DNA of 64,000 bases from assembly GCA_023458875.1 (NCBI GenBank), contig JAEWXO010000046.1, positions 1 to 64,000 of the forward strand. The letters are read 5' to 3'. The notes under the pieces were generated by a model. That model was not told the DNA's origin. It did no database searches and worked only from the letters and a program-made list of their open reading frames with translations. The stretch is from Bacillota bacterium. GTDB lineage: Bacteria > Bacillota > Clostridia > Oscillospirales > Ruminococcaceae. Both the position numbers and the translations under genes were made by a program. This document shows positions 36,873 to 45,149 of this stretch, piece after piece; the first letter of the stretch is position 1, and each line of letters opens with the position of its first letter.

Positions 36873-37283
36873 TTGACGGAAAAAATATTATCAGAAAGAG
36901 ATGCTATGCAGTATAGTCCTCTTACGCTCGCGTTCCTTGGCGATAGTGTTTATGAACAGCTTGTAAGGGAACGTGAAGTTCTTAAGGCTAATACATCAGT
37001 ATCTAATCTTCATAGTGCAACCACAAAAAAAGTATGTGCTGTTTTTCAATCAAAAGCATATGATCATATTCTTGCTTTGCTTGATGAACGTGAAACAGCC
37101 ATATTGAAACGTGGGAGAAACGCTTCAGGTTGTTCAGCGCCTAAGCATACAAATATTATTGATTACAGGAAAGCAACAGCGGTGGAATGCCTCTTTGGAT
37201 ATTTACATCTGACTGGGCAGGAAGCCAGACTTGATGAACTGATAAATATTATTTTATTGATAAATGACAAGGAGGACTATTAA
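36873..37283 (+). CDS. mrnC: Mini-ribonuclease 3
   Basis: A small RNase III-type catalytic domain without a dsRNA-binding domain, which matures 23S rRNA in Firmicutes. SPLTLAFLGDSVYEQLVRE contains the Asp/Glu metal ligands, and AVECLFGYLHLTG is the second acidic motif. The start is uncertain: GTG 36867, TTG 36873 and ATG 36906 are in frame; TTG is placed just after GAGGTG. It is one base from the yebC start. Confidence 0.9.
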   Translation: MTEKILSERDAMQYSPLTLAFLGDSVYEQLVREREVLKANTSVSNLHSATTKKVCAVFQSKAYDHILALLDERETAILKRGRNASGCSAPKHTNIIDYRKATAVECLFGYLHLTGQEARLDELINIILLINDKEDY

Positions 37284-37284
37284 A

Positions 37285-38013
37285 ATGTCAGGACATTCAA
37301 AATGGAGTACCATTAAAAGGAAAAAGGAAGCAACGGATGCTGCAAGAGCAAAGATTTTCACAAAAATCGGACGTGAAATAACTTTTTGTGTGAAGGAAGG
37401 CGGCGGAGATCCAAGCACGAATTCCAAGCTTCGCGATCTTATTTCAAAAGCAAAAGCCAATAATGTACCTAATGATAACATAGAAAGAGTCATCAAAAAA
37501 GCCAGTGGCGGAGATGATAAAAATGACTATGTTTCAATTGTATACGAGGGATATGGACCAAATGGTGTTGCAGTAATAGTTGAAACCCTTACTGATAACA
37601 AAAACAGAACAGCGGCAGATGTACGCCATTATTTTGACAAGTTCGGCGGAAATATGGGCGCAAGCGGATGCGTATCTTTTATGTTCAACAGTAAAGCGAT
37701 TGTAATTACCGAAAACAAAGGATACGATGAAGATAAAGTAATGGAAGACTGTATGGAGTCTAACGCTGATGATTTCAGTATTGAAGATGAAACAGTAGAA
37801 TTTATTGCAGCTCCTTCAGAACTTAAAACTGTAAAGGAAAGTCTGGAATCAAAAGGATATGTAATTTTATCTGCTGAAGTTGAACAGGTACCAGATAATT
37901 ATGTATCCCTTACAGATGAAGAATCAATAAAAAAAATGGAATTACTTCTTGATCATCTTGAGGATAACGACGACGTTCAAAATGTATGGCATAACTGGGA
38001 AAATGAAGGATGA
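37285..38013 (+). CDS. yebC: YebC/PmpR-family regulatory or translation factor
   Basis: A 242-residue protein starting MSGHSKWSTIKRKKEATDAARAK, the universal YebC N-terminus, with the later SGGDDKNDYVSIVYEGYGP. ATG at 37285 with AAGGAGG upstream. YebC proteins act in translation of difficult sequences and in gene regulation. Confidence 0.96.
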   Translation: MSGHSKWSTIKRKKEATDAARAKIFTKIGREITFCVKEGGGDPSTNSKLRDLISKAKANNVPNDNIERVIKKASGGDDKNDYVSIVYEGYGPNGVAVIVETLTDNKNRTAADVRHYFDKFGGNMGASGCVSFMFNSKAIVITENKGYDEDKVMEDCMESNADDFSIEDETVEFIAAPSELKTVKESLESKGYVILSAEVEQVPDNYVSLTDEESIKKMELLLDHLEDNDDVQNVWHNWENEG

Positions 38014-38020
38014 TAATATT

Positions 38021-38842
38021 ATGACCGGGTTTATTTGTCCTGTATGTAAAAAACCTCTAACAAAATCAGATAAATCAGAAAAGTGTGAAAATAATCACTT
38101 ATATGATATCTCTAAAACAGGGTATACAAATTTATTAATGTCGCAAAAAACAAAGGACAAAAACCACGGTGATGATAAATTAATGGTAAAATCCAGAAGA
38201 GACTTTCTTGATAAAGGATATTATAATATATTGCTGAATAAATTATCAGAAACGGTAATACAGCATTGCCATGATAAATCTGTTATACTTGATGCAGGAT
38301 GCGGAGAATGCTTTTATACCTCAAATATTTATGACACACTTTGCGCAGCAGGGATAAAAACAACAATGTTGGCCATTGACATTTCAAAAAATGCCCTCAG
38401 CCTTGCTAAAAATCGTAATCCTGAAATTAACCGTTCAGTTGCAAGTATTTTTGATATACCTGTTGCTGATTCTTCATGCGACATAATATTAAATATTTTT
38501 GCTCCGTTTTGTCAGTCCGAATTTCTTAGATTACTCAAAGTCGGAGGTATTCTTATTCAGGTTATTCCTCTTGAAAATCATCTATGGAGTTTAAAAAAAA
38601 TCATATACGAAAAACCGTATAAAAATATTGTAGATGAATATAGCATAAATGGTTTTGAATTTATTAAAAATGAGGATATTAAAGGTAGTATTGAGATTGA
38701 ATCAAATCAAGAAATAAAGAATCTATTCACAATGACCCCTTATTATTATAAAACAAGTCAAAATGACTTCAATAAATTAAACAGCATAAACTACCTGAAA
38801 ACCGAAATCGAATTTGCTGTACTTGTTTATAGAAAAATATAA
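38021..38842 (+). CDS. rlmA: 23S rRNA (guanine-N1)-methyltransferase RlmA type
   Basis: The N-terminus has a zinc finger (FICPVCKKPL, then KCENNHLYDISKTGYTNLL) and the typical GDDKLMVKSRRDFLDKGYY. A SAM-binding motif I (VILDAGCGECFYT) follows. 273 residues. The start at 38021 places the Cys pair at the N-terminus as in the family; a longer frame overlaps yebC. Confidence 0.88.
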   Translation: MTGFICPVCKKPLTKSDKSEKCENNHLYDISKTGYTNLLMSQKTKDKNHGDDKLMVKSRRDFLDKGYYNILLNKLSETVIQHCHDKSVILDAGCGECFYTSNIYDTLCAAGIKTTMLAIDISKNALSLAKNRNPEINRSVASIFDIPVADSSCDIILNIFAPFCQSEFLRLLKVGGILIQVIPLENHLWSLKKIIYEKPYKNIVDEYSINGFEFIKNEDIKGSIEIESNQEIKNLFTMTPYYYKTSQNDFNKLNSINYLKTEIEFAVLVYRKI

Positions 38843-38880
38843 CATTCGACACAATCTTTCTTTTTGCAAATTTTATTTAC

Positions 38881-38916
38881 AAACAGGCCGACTGGAACCA
38901 GAACCGGTCTGTTTTT
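38881..38916 (+). terminator. Rho-independent terminator after rlmA
   Basis: AAACAGGCCG (38881-38890) pairs with CGGTCTGTTT (38905-38914) with one G-T, followed by a T-run. The next promoter begins six bases downstream. Confidence 0.88.
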
Positions 38917-38921
38917 ATAAC

Positions 38922-38950
38922 TTGACAACCCAATATAAACCGTATATAAT
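38922..38950 (+). promoter_or_regulatory. Perfect consensus sigma-A promoter
   Basis: TTGACA (38922-38927), exactly 17 bases, TATAAT (38945-38950). Both hexamers match consensus fully. It drives the small coiled-coil gene 33 bases downstream and should be very active unless repressed. Confidence 0.9.
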
Positions 38951-38982
38951 TAATAATAAAGAAAGTCGAATGAGGTGATCAA

Positions 38983-39228
38983 ATGAATGAAGAAATAATC
39001 CAGATGCTTAATGAGATGCGTTCTGAAATTAACCAACAATTTGAAAAAATTGATGAACGATTTGAAAAAATTGATGAACGATTTGATAAGATTGATGAAC
39101 GACTCCATAGTCTTGAGGAACGTTTAGAAATAGTAGAAGAAAATACAGAAATAACACGTTCAGCGACTAATAGTCTTGTAGAATGGGCAGAGGTAACAGG
39201 CGGATTCCCGATAAAGAAAGCTGAATAA
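38983..39228 (+). CDS. Small coiled-coil protein with heptad repeats (function unknown)
   Basis: An 81-residue, highly charged protein. Residues ~20-48 are four tandem seven-residue units of the form FEKIDER, encoded by 21-base DNA repeats (39040-39123). The regular Phe/Ile spacing predicts a parallel coiled coil. The C-terminal part ends NSLVEWAEVTGGFPIKKAE, a tail also seen in small coiled-coil proteins of Firmicutes with unknown role. No membrane segment or signal. It stands alone, with its own consensus promoter, GAGGTGA site and terminator. Confidence 0.8.
   Translation: MNEEIIQMLNEMRSEINQQFEKIDERFEKIDERFDKIDERLHSLEERLEIVEENTEITRSATNSLVEWAEVTGGFPIKKAE
39040..39123 (+). repeat. Four tandem 21-bp coding repeats
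   Basis: Units at 39040-39060 and 39061-39081 are identical; the third (39082-39102) differs at two bases; the fourth (39103-39123) is diverged. They encode the heptads of the coiled-coil protein, and copy number could change by slippage. Confidence 0.88.
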
Positions 39229-39245
39229 TTATATAATTCATATAT

Positions 39246-39276
39246 ATACGGTGTTTTAAACGATACCGTATTTTTT
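39246..39276 (+). terminator. Rho-independent terminator of the coiled-coil gene
   Basis: ATACGGT (39246-39252) pairs with ACCGTAT (39265-39271), and the right arm continues into TTTTTT. Confidence 0.85.
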
Positions 39277-39289
39277 ATCTTAAAAATCG

Positions 39290-39333
39290 CTTTCCTCATT
39301 TCGCAAAAGTGTGATTTTGCGAAATGAGGAAAG
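39290..39333. repeat. Perfect 19-bp inverted repeat
   Basis: CTTTCCTCATTTCGCAAAA at 39290-39308 is exactly repaired by 39315-39333 around the loop GTGTGA. It has no T-run and comes after a complete terminator, so it is not needed to end either neighbouring gene. Confidence 0.85.
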
Positions 39334-39382
39334 AGGACTATTTTACCCCTTCTTTATAATTTTTTTAAAGGCCTTCGCCTAT

Positions 39383-39410
39383 ATAGACAACACTTTATAG
39401 ACAACACTTT
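39383..39410 (+). repeat. Tandem 14-bp duplication
   Basis: ATAGACAACACTTT occurs twice with no gap, in non-coding DNA between the coiled-coil gene and the FMN reductase terminator. Confidence 0.85.
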
Positions 39411-39431
39411 CAGCCAATAGGTTGCAGTTAT

Positions 39432-39463
39432 AAAAAAATGCGGTACATTTTACAGTACCGCAT
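39432..39463 (-). terminator. Rho-independent terminator of the leftward FMN reductase operon
   Basis: ATGCGGTAC (39438-39446) pairs with GTACCGCAT (39455-39463). Read on the minus strand the stem is followed by seven U residues (A-run at 39432-39438). Confidence 0.92.
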
Positions 39464-39474
39464 ATTTAAAATAT

Positions 39475-40041
39475 TTATTTCAATATCTGCTTATCTATAA
39501 AGTCAAGAAAAGCGTTGACCTGTAATTCTAAAAACAGATAGTTTTCTTTAAATACCAGTTTGCCATCGCTGTCAAGCTGCTGGATAGCATTTGGAATGGT
39601 GACACGTGGTACATTCATAACATTCATGTTTAAGAAACTTATGAGTGTTACAAGATGATCCTGAGACAGACCTGTGCCGGACATACCCGGGGTGATTCCA
39701 CTTATAGCAGCAGGCTTTTCTGCAAGAACCTGGGGTTCTTTATCACTGATCGGACGGGATAGCCAGTCAATAAGATTTTTTAAAACTCCAGGGAAAAAAT
39801 GATTGTATTCAGGTGTGAAGAACCATACTCCATCTGATGATTTTATTTCCTCACGAACGCGCTTTACAGCATCAGGTGCCGGAAATTCAATGTCCTGATT
39901 CATCAAAGGAATGTCATAATAATCGAGCAGATTGAAATCAGCCCGGTCACCAATAATATTTTTTACTTCTATAGCTAATTGCCGGTTATATGAATCTTTT
40001 TGTAAAGAACCAACAATTGCTGATATTTTTATATTTTTCAA
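39475..40041 (-). CDS. NADPH-dependent FMN reductase
   Basis: A ~188-residue flavodoxin-fold reductase beginning with KISAIVGSLQKDSYNR (phosphate loop for FMN), with FTPEYNHFFPGVLKNLIDW as the second flavin signature. The start is taken as TTG at 40041, eight bases after GAGAGGAG; an ATG 18 bases upstream would leave that site unused. Last gene of a leftward group with pirin and an extradiol dioxygenase, a common association in quinone or aromatic stress handling. Confidence 0.9.
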   Translation of the reverse strand: MKNIKISAIVGSLQKDSYNRQLAIEVKNIIGDRADFNLLDYYDIPLMNQDIEFPAPDAVKRVREEIKSSDGVWFFTPEYNHFFPGVLKNLIDWLSRPISDKEPQVLAEKPAAISGITPGMSGTGLSQDHLVTLISFLNMNVMNVPRVTIPNAIQQLDSDGKLVFKENYLFLELQVNAFLDFIDKQILK

Positions 40042-40063
40042 TTTAATTACTCCTCTCATATCT

Positions 40064-40903
40064 TTAATAAACGATATTTTCCTTTAAAAATGTGCCTTTT
40101 CTCAAGTCTTCAAAGGCTTTATTCAGTTCTTCATTAGTGTTCATTACTATAGGTCCCCCCCAGGCTATCGGTTCATCCAAACGTTTTGAACTTATGAACA
40201 GAATCTGTGCTTTTTCATCTGTGGCCTTGATTTCAACCGTGTCACCGTTGGTGAGCTTTGCAGCTGTTTTTTCTCTTACCAGCTCTCCCCCGATATAAGC
40301 GTCTCCTGAAAGGGTAAATATCATAACAGAGCAATCACTTTCTGTATTCATTATAAAAGATGATTTTGGGTTAAGATGTAAATCATAATAGTCAAGAGGA
40401 AGATAATTGCTCATATAATTTTTTCTTCCTTCGAACTCCCCTGCCAGCAATCTTAGCTTGCCCCAAGCAAAATCTATTTCTTCAATGTCTGAGTTTTTAA
40501 TGCTGTGATAAGCAGGTGGAACCATCTTACTCTTTGCAGGCAGATTTAACCAGAGCTGTACACCGAGAAGACGCTCGGAAGCCGGTAATTTTTCTTCATG
40601 CATAATACCAGAGCCAGCTGTCATCCACTGTACTTCTCCGTTACCGATTGTGTCCTCATTACCCAGGCTATCCCTGTGAGTTATATGCCCATGATACACA
40701 TAACTTATTGTCTCTATTCCTCTGTGAGGATGCATAGGAAATCCAGCTGTGTACTCATCAGGATTTGTACTGTCAAAGGAATCAAGCATTAAAATAGGAT
40801 CATATTCCCGGACAGTCTGATCTCCCAACACTCTGACCAGACTAACTCCGGCACCATCCTTAGTTCTATAACCTCTTACCAGCTGACTGATTTTTCTTTC
40901 CAA
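40064..40903 (-). CDS. Pirin-family protein
   Basis: A bicupin protein of ~279 residues. The metal-binding motif is MHPHRGIETISYV with later GSGIMHEE, as in pirins with quercetinase-like activity. The start is the TTG at 40903 with AGGGAGG upstream, giving the usual N-terminus MERKISQLVRGYRTKDGAGV; the longer ATG form has an atypical 16-residue extension. A redox-sensing or dioxygenase role is known for the family, not proven here. Confidence 0.9.
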   Translation of the reverse strand: MERKISQLVRGYRTKDGAGVSLVRVLGDQTVREYDPILMLDSFDSTNPDEYTAGFPMHPHRGIETISYVYHGHITHRDSLGNEDTIGNGEVQWMTAGSGIMHEEKLPASERLLGVQLWLNLPAKSKMVPPAYHSIKNSDIEEIDFAWGKLRLLAGEFEGRKNYMSNYLPLDYYDLHLNPKSSFIMNTESDCSVMIFTLSGDAYIGGELVREKTAAKLTNGDTVEIKATDEKAQILFISSKRLDEPIAWGGPIVMNTNEELNKAFEDLRKGTFLKENIVY

Positions 40904-40951
40904 ATTCTTAACCTCCCTATTATAAAATTTATTATTCTCTTTAAAAAGCAT

Positions 40952-41722
40952 TTATTCAAAAAGGTAGGCCGTCATTGACAATGATCCCATTTCGCAGGAT
41001 TTATTGTAAACACTGATCTTATCATCTTCATATGACGCTCCAAGCGTATATAAAAGAGGATAAAAATGATCCGGGACTGGCACTGCTAGCCTTGAAATAT
41101 TACCGAGTTCATTGAAGTTCAGGATATTTTCATGATTCTTACTCATAATATTTTTATAAATATATTCATCAAATTCATATGCCCAATCAAAACCCTTATT
41201 TGCCTTATTCCAATCAAGCAGTCTTAAGTTGTGGACAACATTTCCGGTTCCGAATATCAGAATACCCTGCTCTCTCAATGTTCTTAACTCTTTGCCTACT
41301 TTAAAATGTTCTTCCGGGGGCGCATCAGCATCTATACTTATCTGAAATACAGGAATATCTCTATCCGGATACATGTGAACCAGGACTGACCATGTTCCGT
41401 GGTCGATACCCCAGGAATTATCAAATTTTGTTTCCTTAGAAATCAAATTCTTAGAGATTTTTGCAAAATCGGGTGAACCAGCTGTTTTATACGTAACTTC
41501 ATATAATTCCTTTGGAAAACCATACATATCGTATATAGTTCTTGGGACTTCCTCATTCATAATATGGGTACCTTTTGTAAACCAGTGAGCAGAAACGGAT
41601 AATATAGCCTCTGGTTTGGGTATCGTTTCAGCTATATTTCTCCATGTGCCGGTATATTGGTTATCCTCAATGGCATTCATAGGTGATCCGTGTCCTACAA
41701 ATAAAGCCGGCATCTTTGACAT
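40952..41722 (-). CDS. Class III extradiol ring-cleavage dioxygenase (DODA/YgiD type)
   Basis: A 256-residue LigB-superfamily protein. PALFVGHGSPMNAIEDN and SVSAHWFTKG hold the metal-binding His residues; GTGNVVHNLRLLDW is the third motif. The ATG at 41722 has AAGGAGGTG nine bases upstream. First gene of the leftward dioxygenase-pirin-FMN reductase group. Family members act on DOPA-like catechols. Confidence 0.9.
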   Translation of the reverse strand: MSKMPALFVGHGSPMNAIEDNQYTGTWRNIAETIPKPEAILSVSAHWFTKGTHIMNEEVPRTIYDMYGFPKELYEVTYKTAGSPDFAKISKNLISKETKFDNSWGIDHGTWSVLVHMYPDRDIPVFQISIDADAPPEEHFKVGKELRTLREQGILIFGTGNVVHNLRLLDWNKANKGFDWAYEFDEYIYKNIMSKNHENILNFNELGNISRLAVPVPDHFYPLLYTLGASYEDDKISVYNKSCEMGSLSMTAYLFE

Positions 41723-41810
41723 ATGGAATAACACCTCCTTAAAGTATAACCATGAAATTGTTAAATGAATCAACGGCAATATCAATACGATTCTCATTCA
41801 ATAATTTTAA

Positions 41811-42500
41811 TTACTCCGGTAATGAAATTTCAACAAGTTCTATACCATTGCAGCAGCGGATTGTTGTATTCTCATATTGTGTAACATAATTGGCATGCAT
41901 ATGTGCGTGAAAAACATACTTAGGATTTTTCTGCTCTATGTATGTTGCTATTCCTGTCAAGCCACTATGCGCGTGTACAATAACAGGCTTCGGCCTTTTA
42001 ACAGGGATCGGTTCGGTTGTTTCACTAATTCTGAATGATTTTTTTATAAAATTACGGAAAGAAAAAGATCGAATTTTTTTGGGTGTATCATCTACAAAAT
42101 ATTCTACGAAGCAGGGTTTATCATGGCAAAGTAATATATCGCATTTCGGTAATTCTTCAAGTTCACGCTCACTTTCAGCATTAGTATGGAGCAGAAAATA
42201 ATCATCATTTTTATATTTAATCGCTCCCCCGTATCCCCCTAAATTAAATCCATTAAAATTTACAACATTTAAATGCAGGTCTGTAATTCCATGCCTTTCT
42301 AAAACAGGAGGATCATCATGATTACCAACAACTCCGAACATTGGTACATCTTTAAAAAAAGAATAACTCCGGATCGTTGAAAAATCATCAGGTGCAACAT
42401 CTCCAAGTAAGAATATTACATCAGGCTTGCTTTGAATTACTTCTCTCATTTTCATTTGCCTTAAATTACCGTGCGTATCTGATATTACTGCAACCATCAT
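41811..42500 (-). CDS. Metallophosphoesterase
   Basis: A 229-residue calcineurin-like phosphoesterase: VISDTHGNL, LLGDVAPDD, VVGNHDDPP, CHDKP and HAHSGL/HAHMHANY supply the metal ligands. The substrate is not predictable. Leftward, ahead of the dioxygenase gene by 88 bases; ATG after GGGGGTTATG. The 405-base gap upstream to 42905 has no gene I can support. Confidence 0.82.
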   Translation of the reverse strand: MMVAVISDTHGNLRQMKMREVIQSKPDVIFLLGDVAPDDFSTIRSYSFFKDVPMFGVVGNHDDPPVLERHGITDLHLNVVNFNGFNLGGYGGAIKYKNDDYFLLHTNAESERELEELPKCDILLCHDKPCFVEYFVDDTPKKIRSFSFRNFIKKSFRISETTEPIPVKRPKPVIVHAHSGLTGIATYIEQKNPKYVFHAHMHANYVTQYENTTIRCCNGIELVEISLPE

Positions 42501-42773
42501 ATTATCATAACCCCCTTATAATTTTCTTTCTGCTTGTTGGAAAGCTTAATTTTAAAGCGTTTTTGTACTCTTTATTATGTGCTTCATCAAACAGAACCAT
42601 GCACTATAAACATTGGGCCAAAGTGGACTGGTTTCTATTTGGCATATTGTAATTCCAACAAATACTTTCCATAAATATTTTATTTCTCTTTCCTGATTTT
42701 TAAGTAACAATAGAAATAATATATATCATATAATTTATTGTATCATATTTTTAAATTTTTTTCAATATTTCAA

Positions 42774-42808
42774 CAAAAAAGACATCCTGAATTTGTTTGC
42801 AGGGTGTC
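42774..42808 (-). terminator. Minus-strand terminator after the interrupted gene
   Basis: GACATCCTG (42781-42789) pairs with CAGGGTGTC (42800-42808) with one G-T; an A-run at 42775-42780 becomes the U-tract on the minus strand. The rest of 42501-42905 is AT-rich and shows nothing further. Confidence 0.8.
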
Positions 42809-42905
42809 TAATGTTATATATTATTTCTATTCCAAGTCTTAATTCTCTTATTTTCTTATATCAACTTATATCAATAAGAAAAATCAAATTGTGATTTGCA
42901 TATTC

Positions 42906-43313
42906 TTAGTTCAGCAGCCATTCCTTTGAATCTTCCAGTCCATCAAGAAAAATCACTTCAAAACCATTTCCGCATAAATCCTTACTGATTTTTCTGACGC
43001 TGTATCTGTCAAGGCCGACAAAAGCTATCCTCATAAATCGCTTACCACTCTCAAGTACAGATTTTCTTAATGCAAATCTAATGTTATCTGTTACATTTGT
43101 CTCATCAAAAACAAAACATACATATGATGTGCAAGACGGTCTTGTAAACACAATCGTATCGGCGGCAAGTTTTCTAAGAACAAGTTCTTCATATTCGTAT
43201 ATTCCATCAAGATGTTCACACCATATTTCGCCACCGTTATATGGCAGGGAAAATGATTTCTTTTTATATCCTGCAAGTTATTCACCTTCAGATAAATCCA
43301 TGATTTCACCCAT
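42906..43313 (-). pseudogene. Interrupted gene of unknown function (in-frame TAA)
   Basis: From the ATG at 43311-43313 the frame reads MGEIMDLSEGE, then TAA, then continues open for 123 codons (LAGYKKKSFSLPYNGG ... EDSKEWLLN) to a stop at 42906, followed by a terminator. Downstream of the TAA the nearest Met is far inside. The protein is not recognised; it has a mixed alpha/beta look with IAFVGLDR. It may be a nonsense-disrupted gene or contain a sequencing error. A weak AAAGAA precedes the start. Confidence 0.5.
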
Positions 43314-43417
43314 TTCTTTAATTTCCGATTAAATTATTATATTTCTTTATGCTTACATTTCTGTAAATTATCAAGTTAATAAAAGACTCGCTCTGTCTGA
43401 CAGTTTGACCATCACCA

Positions 43418-43493
43418 TTGACATAATGATATTCTAAGTGATATAATTAAAACAAAAACTGGTTTTAATTATTCGATATTAATGGAACCAGTT
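43418..43493 (+). promoter_or_regulatory. Promoter and leader hairpin of the CE3 esterase
   Basis: TTGACA (43418-43423), 18 bases, TATAAT (43442-43447). Ten bases later AACTGGTT (43457-43464) is repeated inverted as AACCAGTT (43486-43493), just before GGAGG. The hairpin or operator would lie in the 5' leader and could control expression of the esterase. Confidence 0.65.
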
Positions 43494-43512
43494 CAAAATG
43501 GAGGAATACTGT

Positions 43513-44955
43513 ATGAGAAAAATCAAAGCACTTCTGACAGCTTCTGTTATGGCTTTAACAACACTTTTTTCTTCGGCGTGGCATTCTTCAAGTCTTGAAG
43601 CCAAGTCAATCGATCAGGTCAACATCATGCCGATTGGTGACTCCATCACTTTTGGTCTGGGTGAAGACGGCGGCTACCGCAAATATCTGGATTATACATT
43701 AAAAACAAAAGGCATTGAATTTGATATGGTCGGACCTGAAGGAAATAATATCAGCAGCTTCAATTACAAAGGTCAGAGCTGTCAATATGACGGCAACCAT
43801 GCAGGCTACAGCGGATTTACAATCAAGCAGCAGTACCCTGTTCCAAGCTGGGGAGAGAACGGACTCTTAGAAAAGCTGAAAAACAAAAATGCTGTCAAAC
43901 AGGCACAGCCGGATATTGTTTTGCTCATTATCGGCACAAATGATATGACTGCAAACCGCAACCTTAATGACTGCGAAAAGGATTTGCATTCACTCATTGA
44001 TTATTTACTCGGTGATATGCCGGAAGACGGCGTTGTTTTCATGGGTTCCATTCCGGAATTCACTGCATATGGCGGAAATGCACAGCGTGTCGGAAATTAT
44101 AACAATACTGTGAAAAAGGTTGCTGAGTCTTACGGTAAAAATGCTCAGTTTGCAGATGTTCATGGCTGTCTTAATGGTATGGCAGATATGTCAAACGATA
44201 ATCTTCATCCGAGCGGAGCAGGCTATGAAAAAATGGGTAAGTTCTGGTCAGAAGTCATTGAAGATTATTTATCCGAGCAAAATGATAACAACGATGACCC
44301 TGAAAATCCTGAGATACTGCGTTCAGATTTTGAAAACGGTCTTTCAGGATGGCAGGGACGTGGCAGTGTAAGCATATCAGCGACTACAGATGAAGCTTCA
44401 AATGGAATTACATCAGCTTTTGTAATAAATCGCACTGCAGCCTGGAACGGAATTTCATATCCACTCAGCAGTAAGCGATGCCCTGCAGGCACGCACATAA
44501 GCGTACAGGCAAAAATCATGCAAAAAACAGGTAGTCCTGTACGTTTCAAAATGACAATGCAGTATGACAATGATGGAAATGCTGTTTATGACACATTTGT
44601 CGAAACCGATGCAGCTTCAGGCAAATGGGTGACACTTTCTTCTGCTGATTATGTAATTAAAGAAGGTTCAAATCCTGTTCTGTATATTGAAACAGACACA
44701 GATCTTTGCGATTTTTATCTGGATGAAGTTATCGTTATGAAAACGGACGGAACAGTTTTACCTGAAAATGATCCAATAGGTGATTTAAACGGTGACGGTG
44801 AATTCAATGTTGCTGACCTTTTTCTTCTTCAGAAGTGGATGTTAGCTGACCCTGACGTGATACTTGATAACCTGAAAGCTGCTGATTTAAACGAAGACGG
44901 TATACTCAATCTTCTTGACCTTTGCATTATGAAAAGTATGCTGATAAATGCATAG
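43513..44955 (+). CDS. Secreted CE3-type acetyl xylan esterase with CBM and dockerin
   Basis: A 480-residue exported enzyme. Signal peptide ~1-35. An SGNH esterase domain follows: IMPIGDSITFGLGEDGGYRKYL (catalytic Ser), IGTNDMT, and NLHPSGAGYEKMG (catalytic Asp/His), matching carbohydrate esterase family 3. About residues 275-415 form a CBM22-like jelly roll (FENGLSGWQGRG ... DFYLDEVIV). The C-terminus is a type I dockerin with two calcium repeats (GDLNGDGEFNVADLFLLQKW; ADLNEDGILNLLDLCIMK). It should join a cellulosome and remove acetyl groups from xylan. ATG at 43513 after GGAGG. Confidence 0.9.
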   Translation: MRKIKALLTASVMALTTLFSSAWHSSSLEAKSIDQVNIMPIGDSITFGLGEDGGYRKYLDYTLKTKGIEFDMVGPEGNNISSFNYKGQSCQYDGNHAGYSGFTIKQQYPVPSWGENGLLEKLKNKNAVKQAQPDIVLLIIGTNDMTANRNLNDCEKDLHSLIDYLLGDMPEDGVVFMGSIPEFTAYGGNAQRVGNYNNTVKKVAESYGKNAQFADVHGCLNGMADMSNDNLHPSGAGYEKMGKFWSEVIEDYLSEQNDNNDDPENPEILRSDFENGLSGWQGRGSVSISATTDEASNGITSAFVINRTAAWNGISYPLSSKRCPAGTHISVQAKIMQKTGSPVRFKMTMQYDNDGNAVYDTFVETDAASGKWVTLSSADYVIKEGSNPVLYIETDTDLCDFYLDEVIVMKTDGTVLPENDPIGDLNGDGEFNVADLFLLQKWMLADPDVILDNLKAADLNEDGILNLLDLCIMKSMLINA

Positions 44956-44991
44956 TTCTGACTGAGCAATCCCCAAAGTCAAAAATTTAAT

Positions 44992-45034
44992 CCCCCTGTT
45001 ATCAGTTGCGTTGTACTGATAACAGGGGGTTTTT
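44992..45034 (+). terminator. Rho-independent terminator of the CE3 esterase gene
   Basis: A perfect 15-base stem, CCCCCTGTTATCAGT with ACTGATAACAGGGGG (44992-45029), and TTTTTA after it. Confidence 0.95.
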
Positions 45035-45072
45035 ATGTATAAAAATTATTAATGAAAAATTATTCCACCGTT

Positions 45073-45125
45073 TTTCTCCTAAAACATTGACAATACTCCT
45101 AATTAGGAGTATAATATAGGAGAAA
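45073..45125 (+). promoter_or_regulatory. fic promoter with nested operator palindromes
   Basis: TTGACA (45087-45092), 17 bases, TATAAT (45110-45115). The spacer is filled by a perfect 16-base palindrome, ACTCCTAATTAGGAGT (45095-45110). Flanking it are TTTCTCCTA (45073-45081) and its exact reverse complement TAGGAGAAA (45117-45125). The CTCCTA half-site thus occurs four times in alternating orientation, a strong operator signature. Confidence 0.85.
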
Positions 45126-45149
45126 GATTAATATTAGGAGGAAATTTTT

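Noticed and set aside
39383..39410. Start of a CRISPR array
   Set aside because: Only two copies of a 14-bp unit with no spacer between them and no cas genes in the window.
43081..43332. Plus-strand ORF of 83 codons opposite the interrupted gene
   Set aside because: Low-complexity composition and no ribosome-binding site; the minus frame has better codon use and a terminator.
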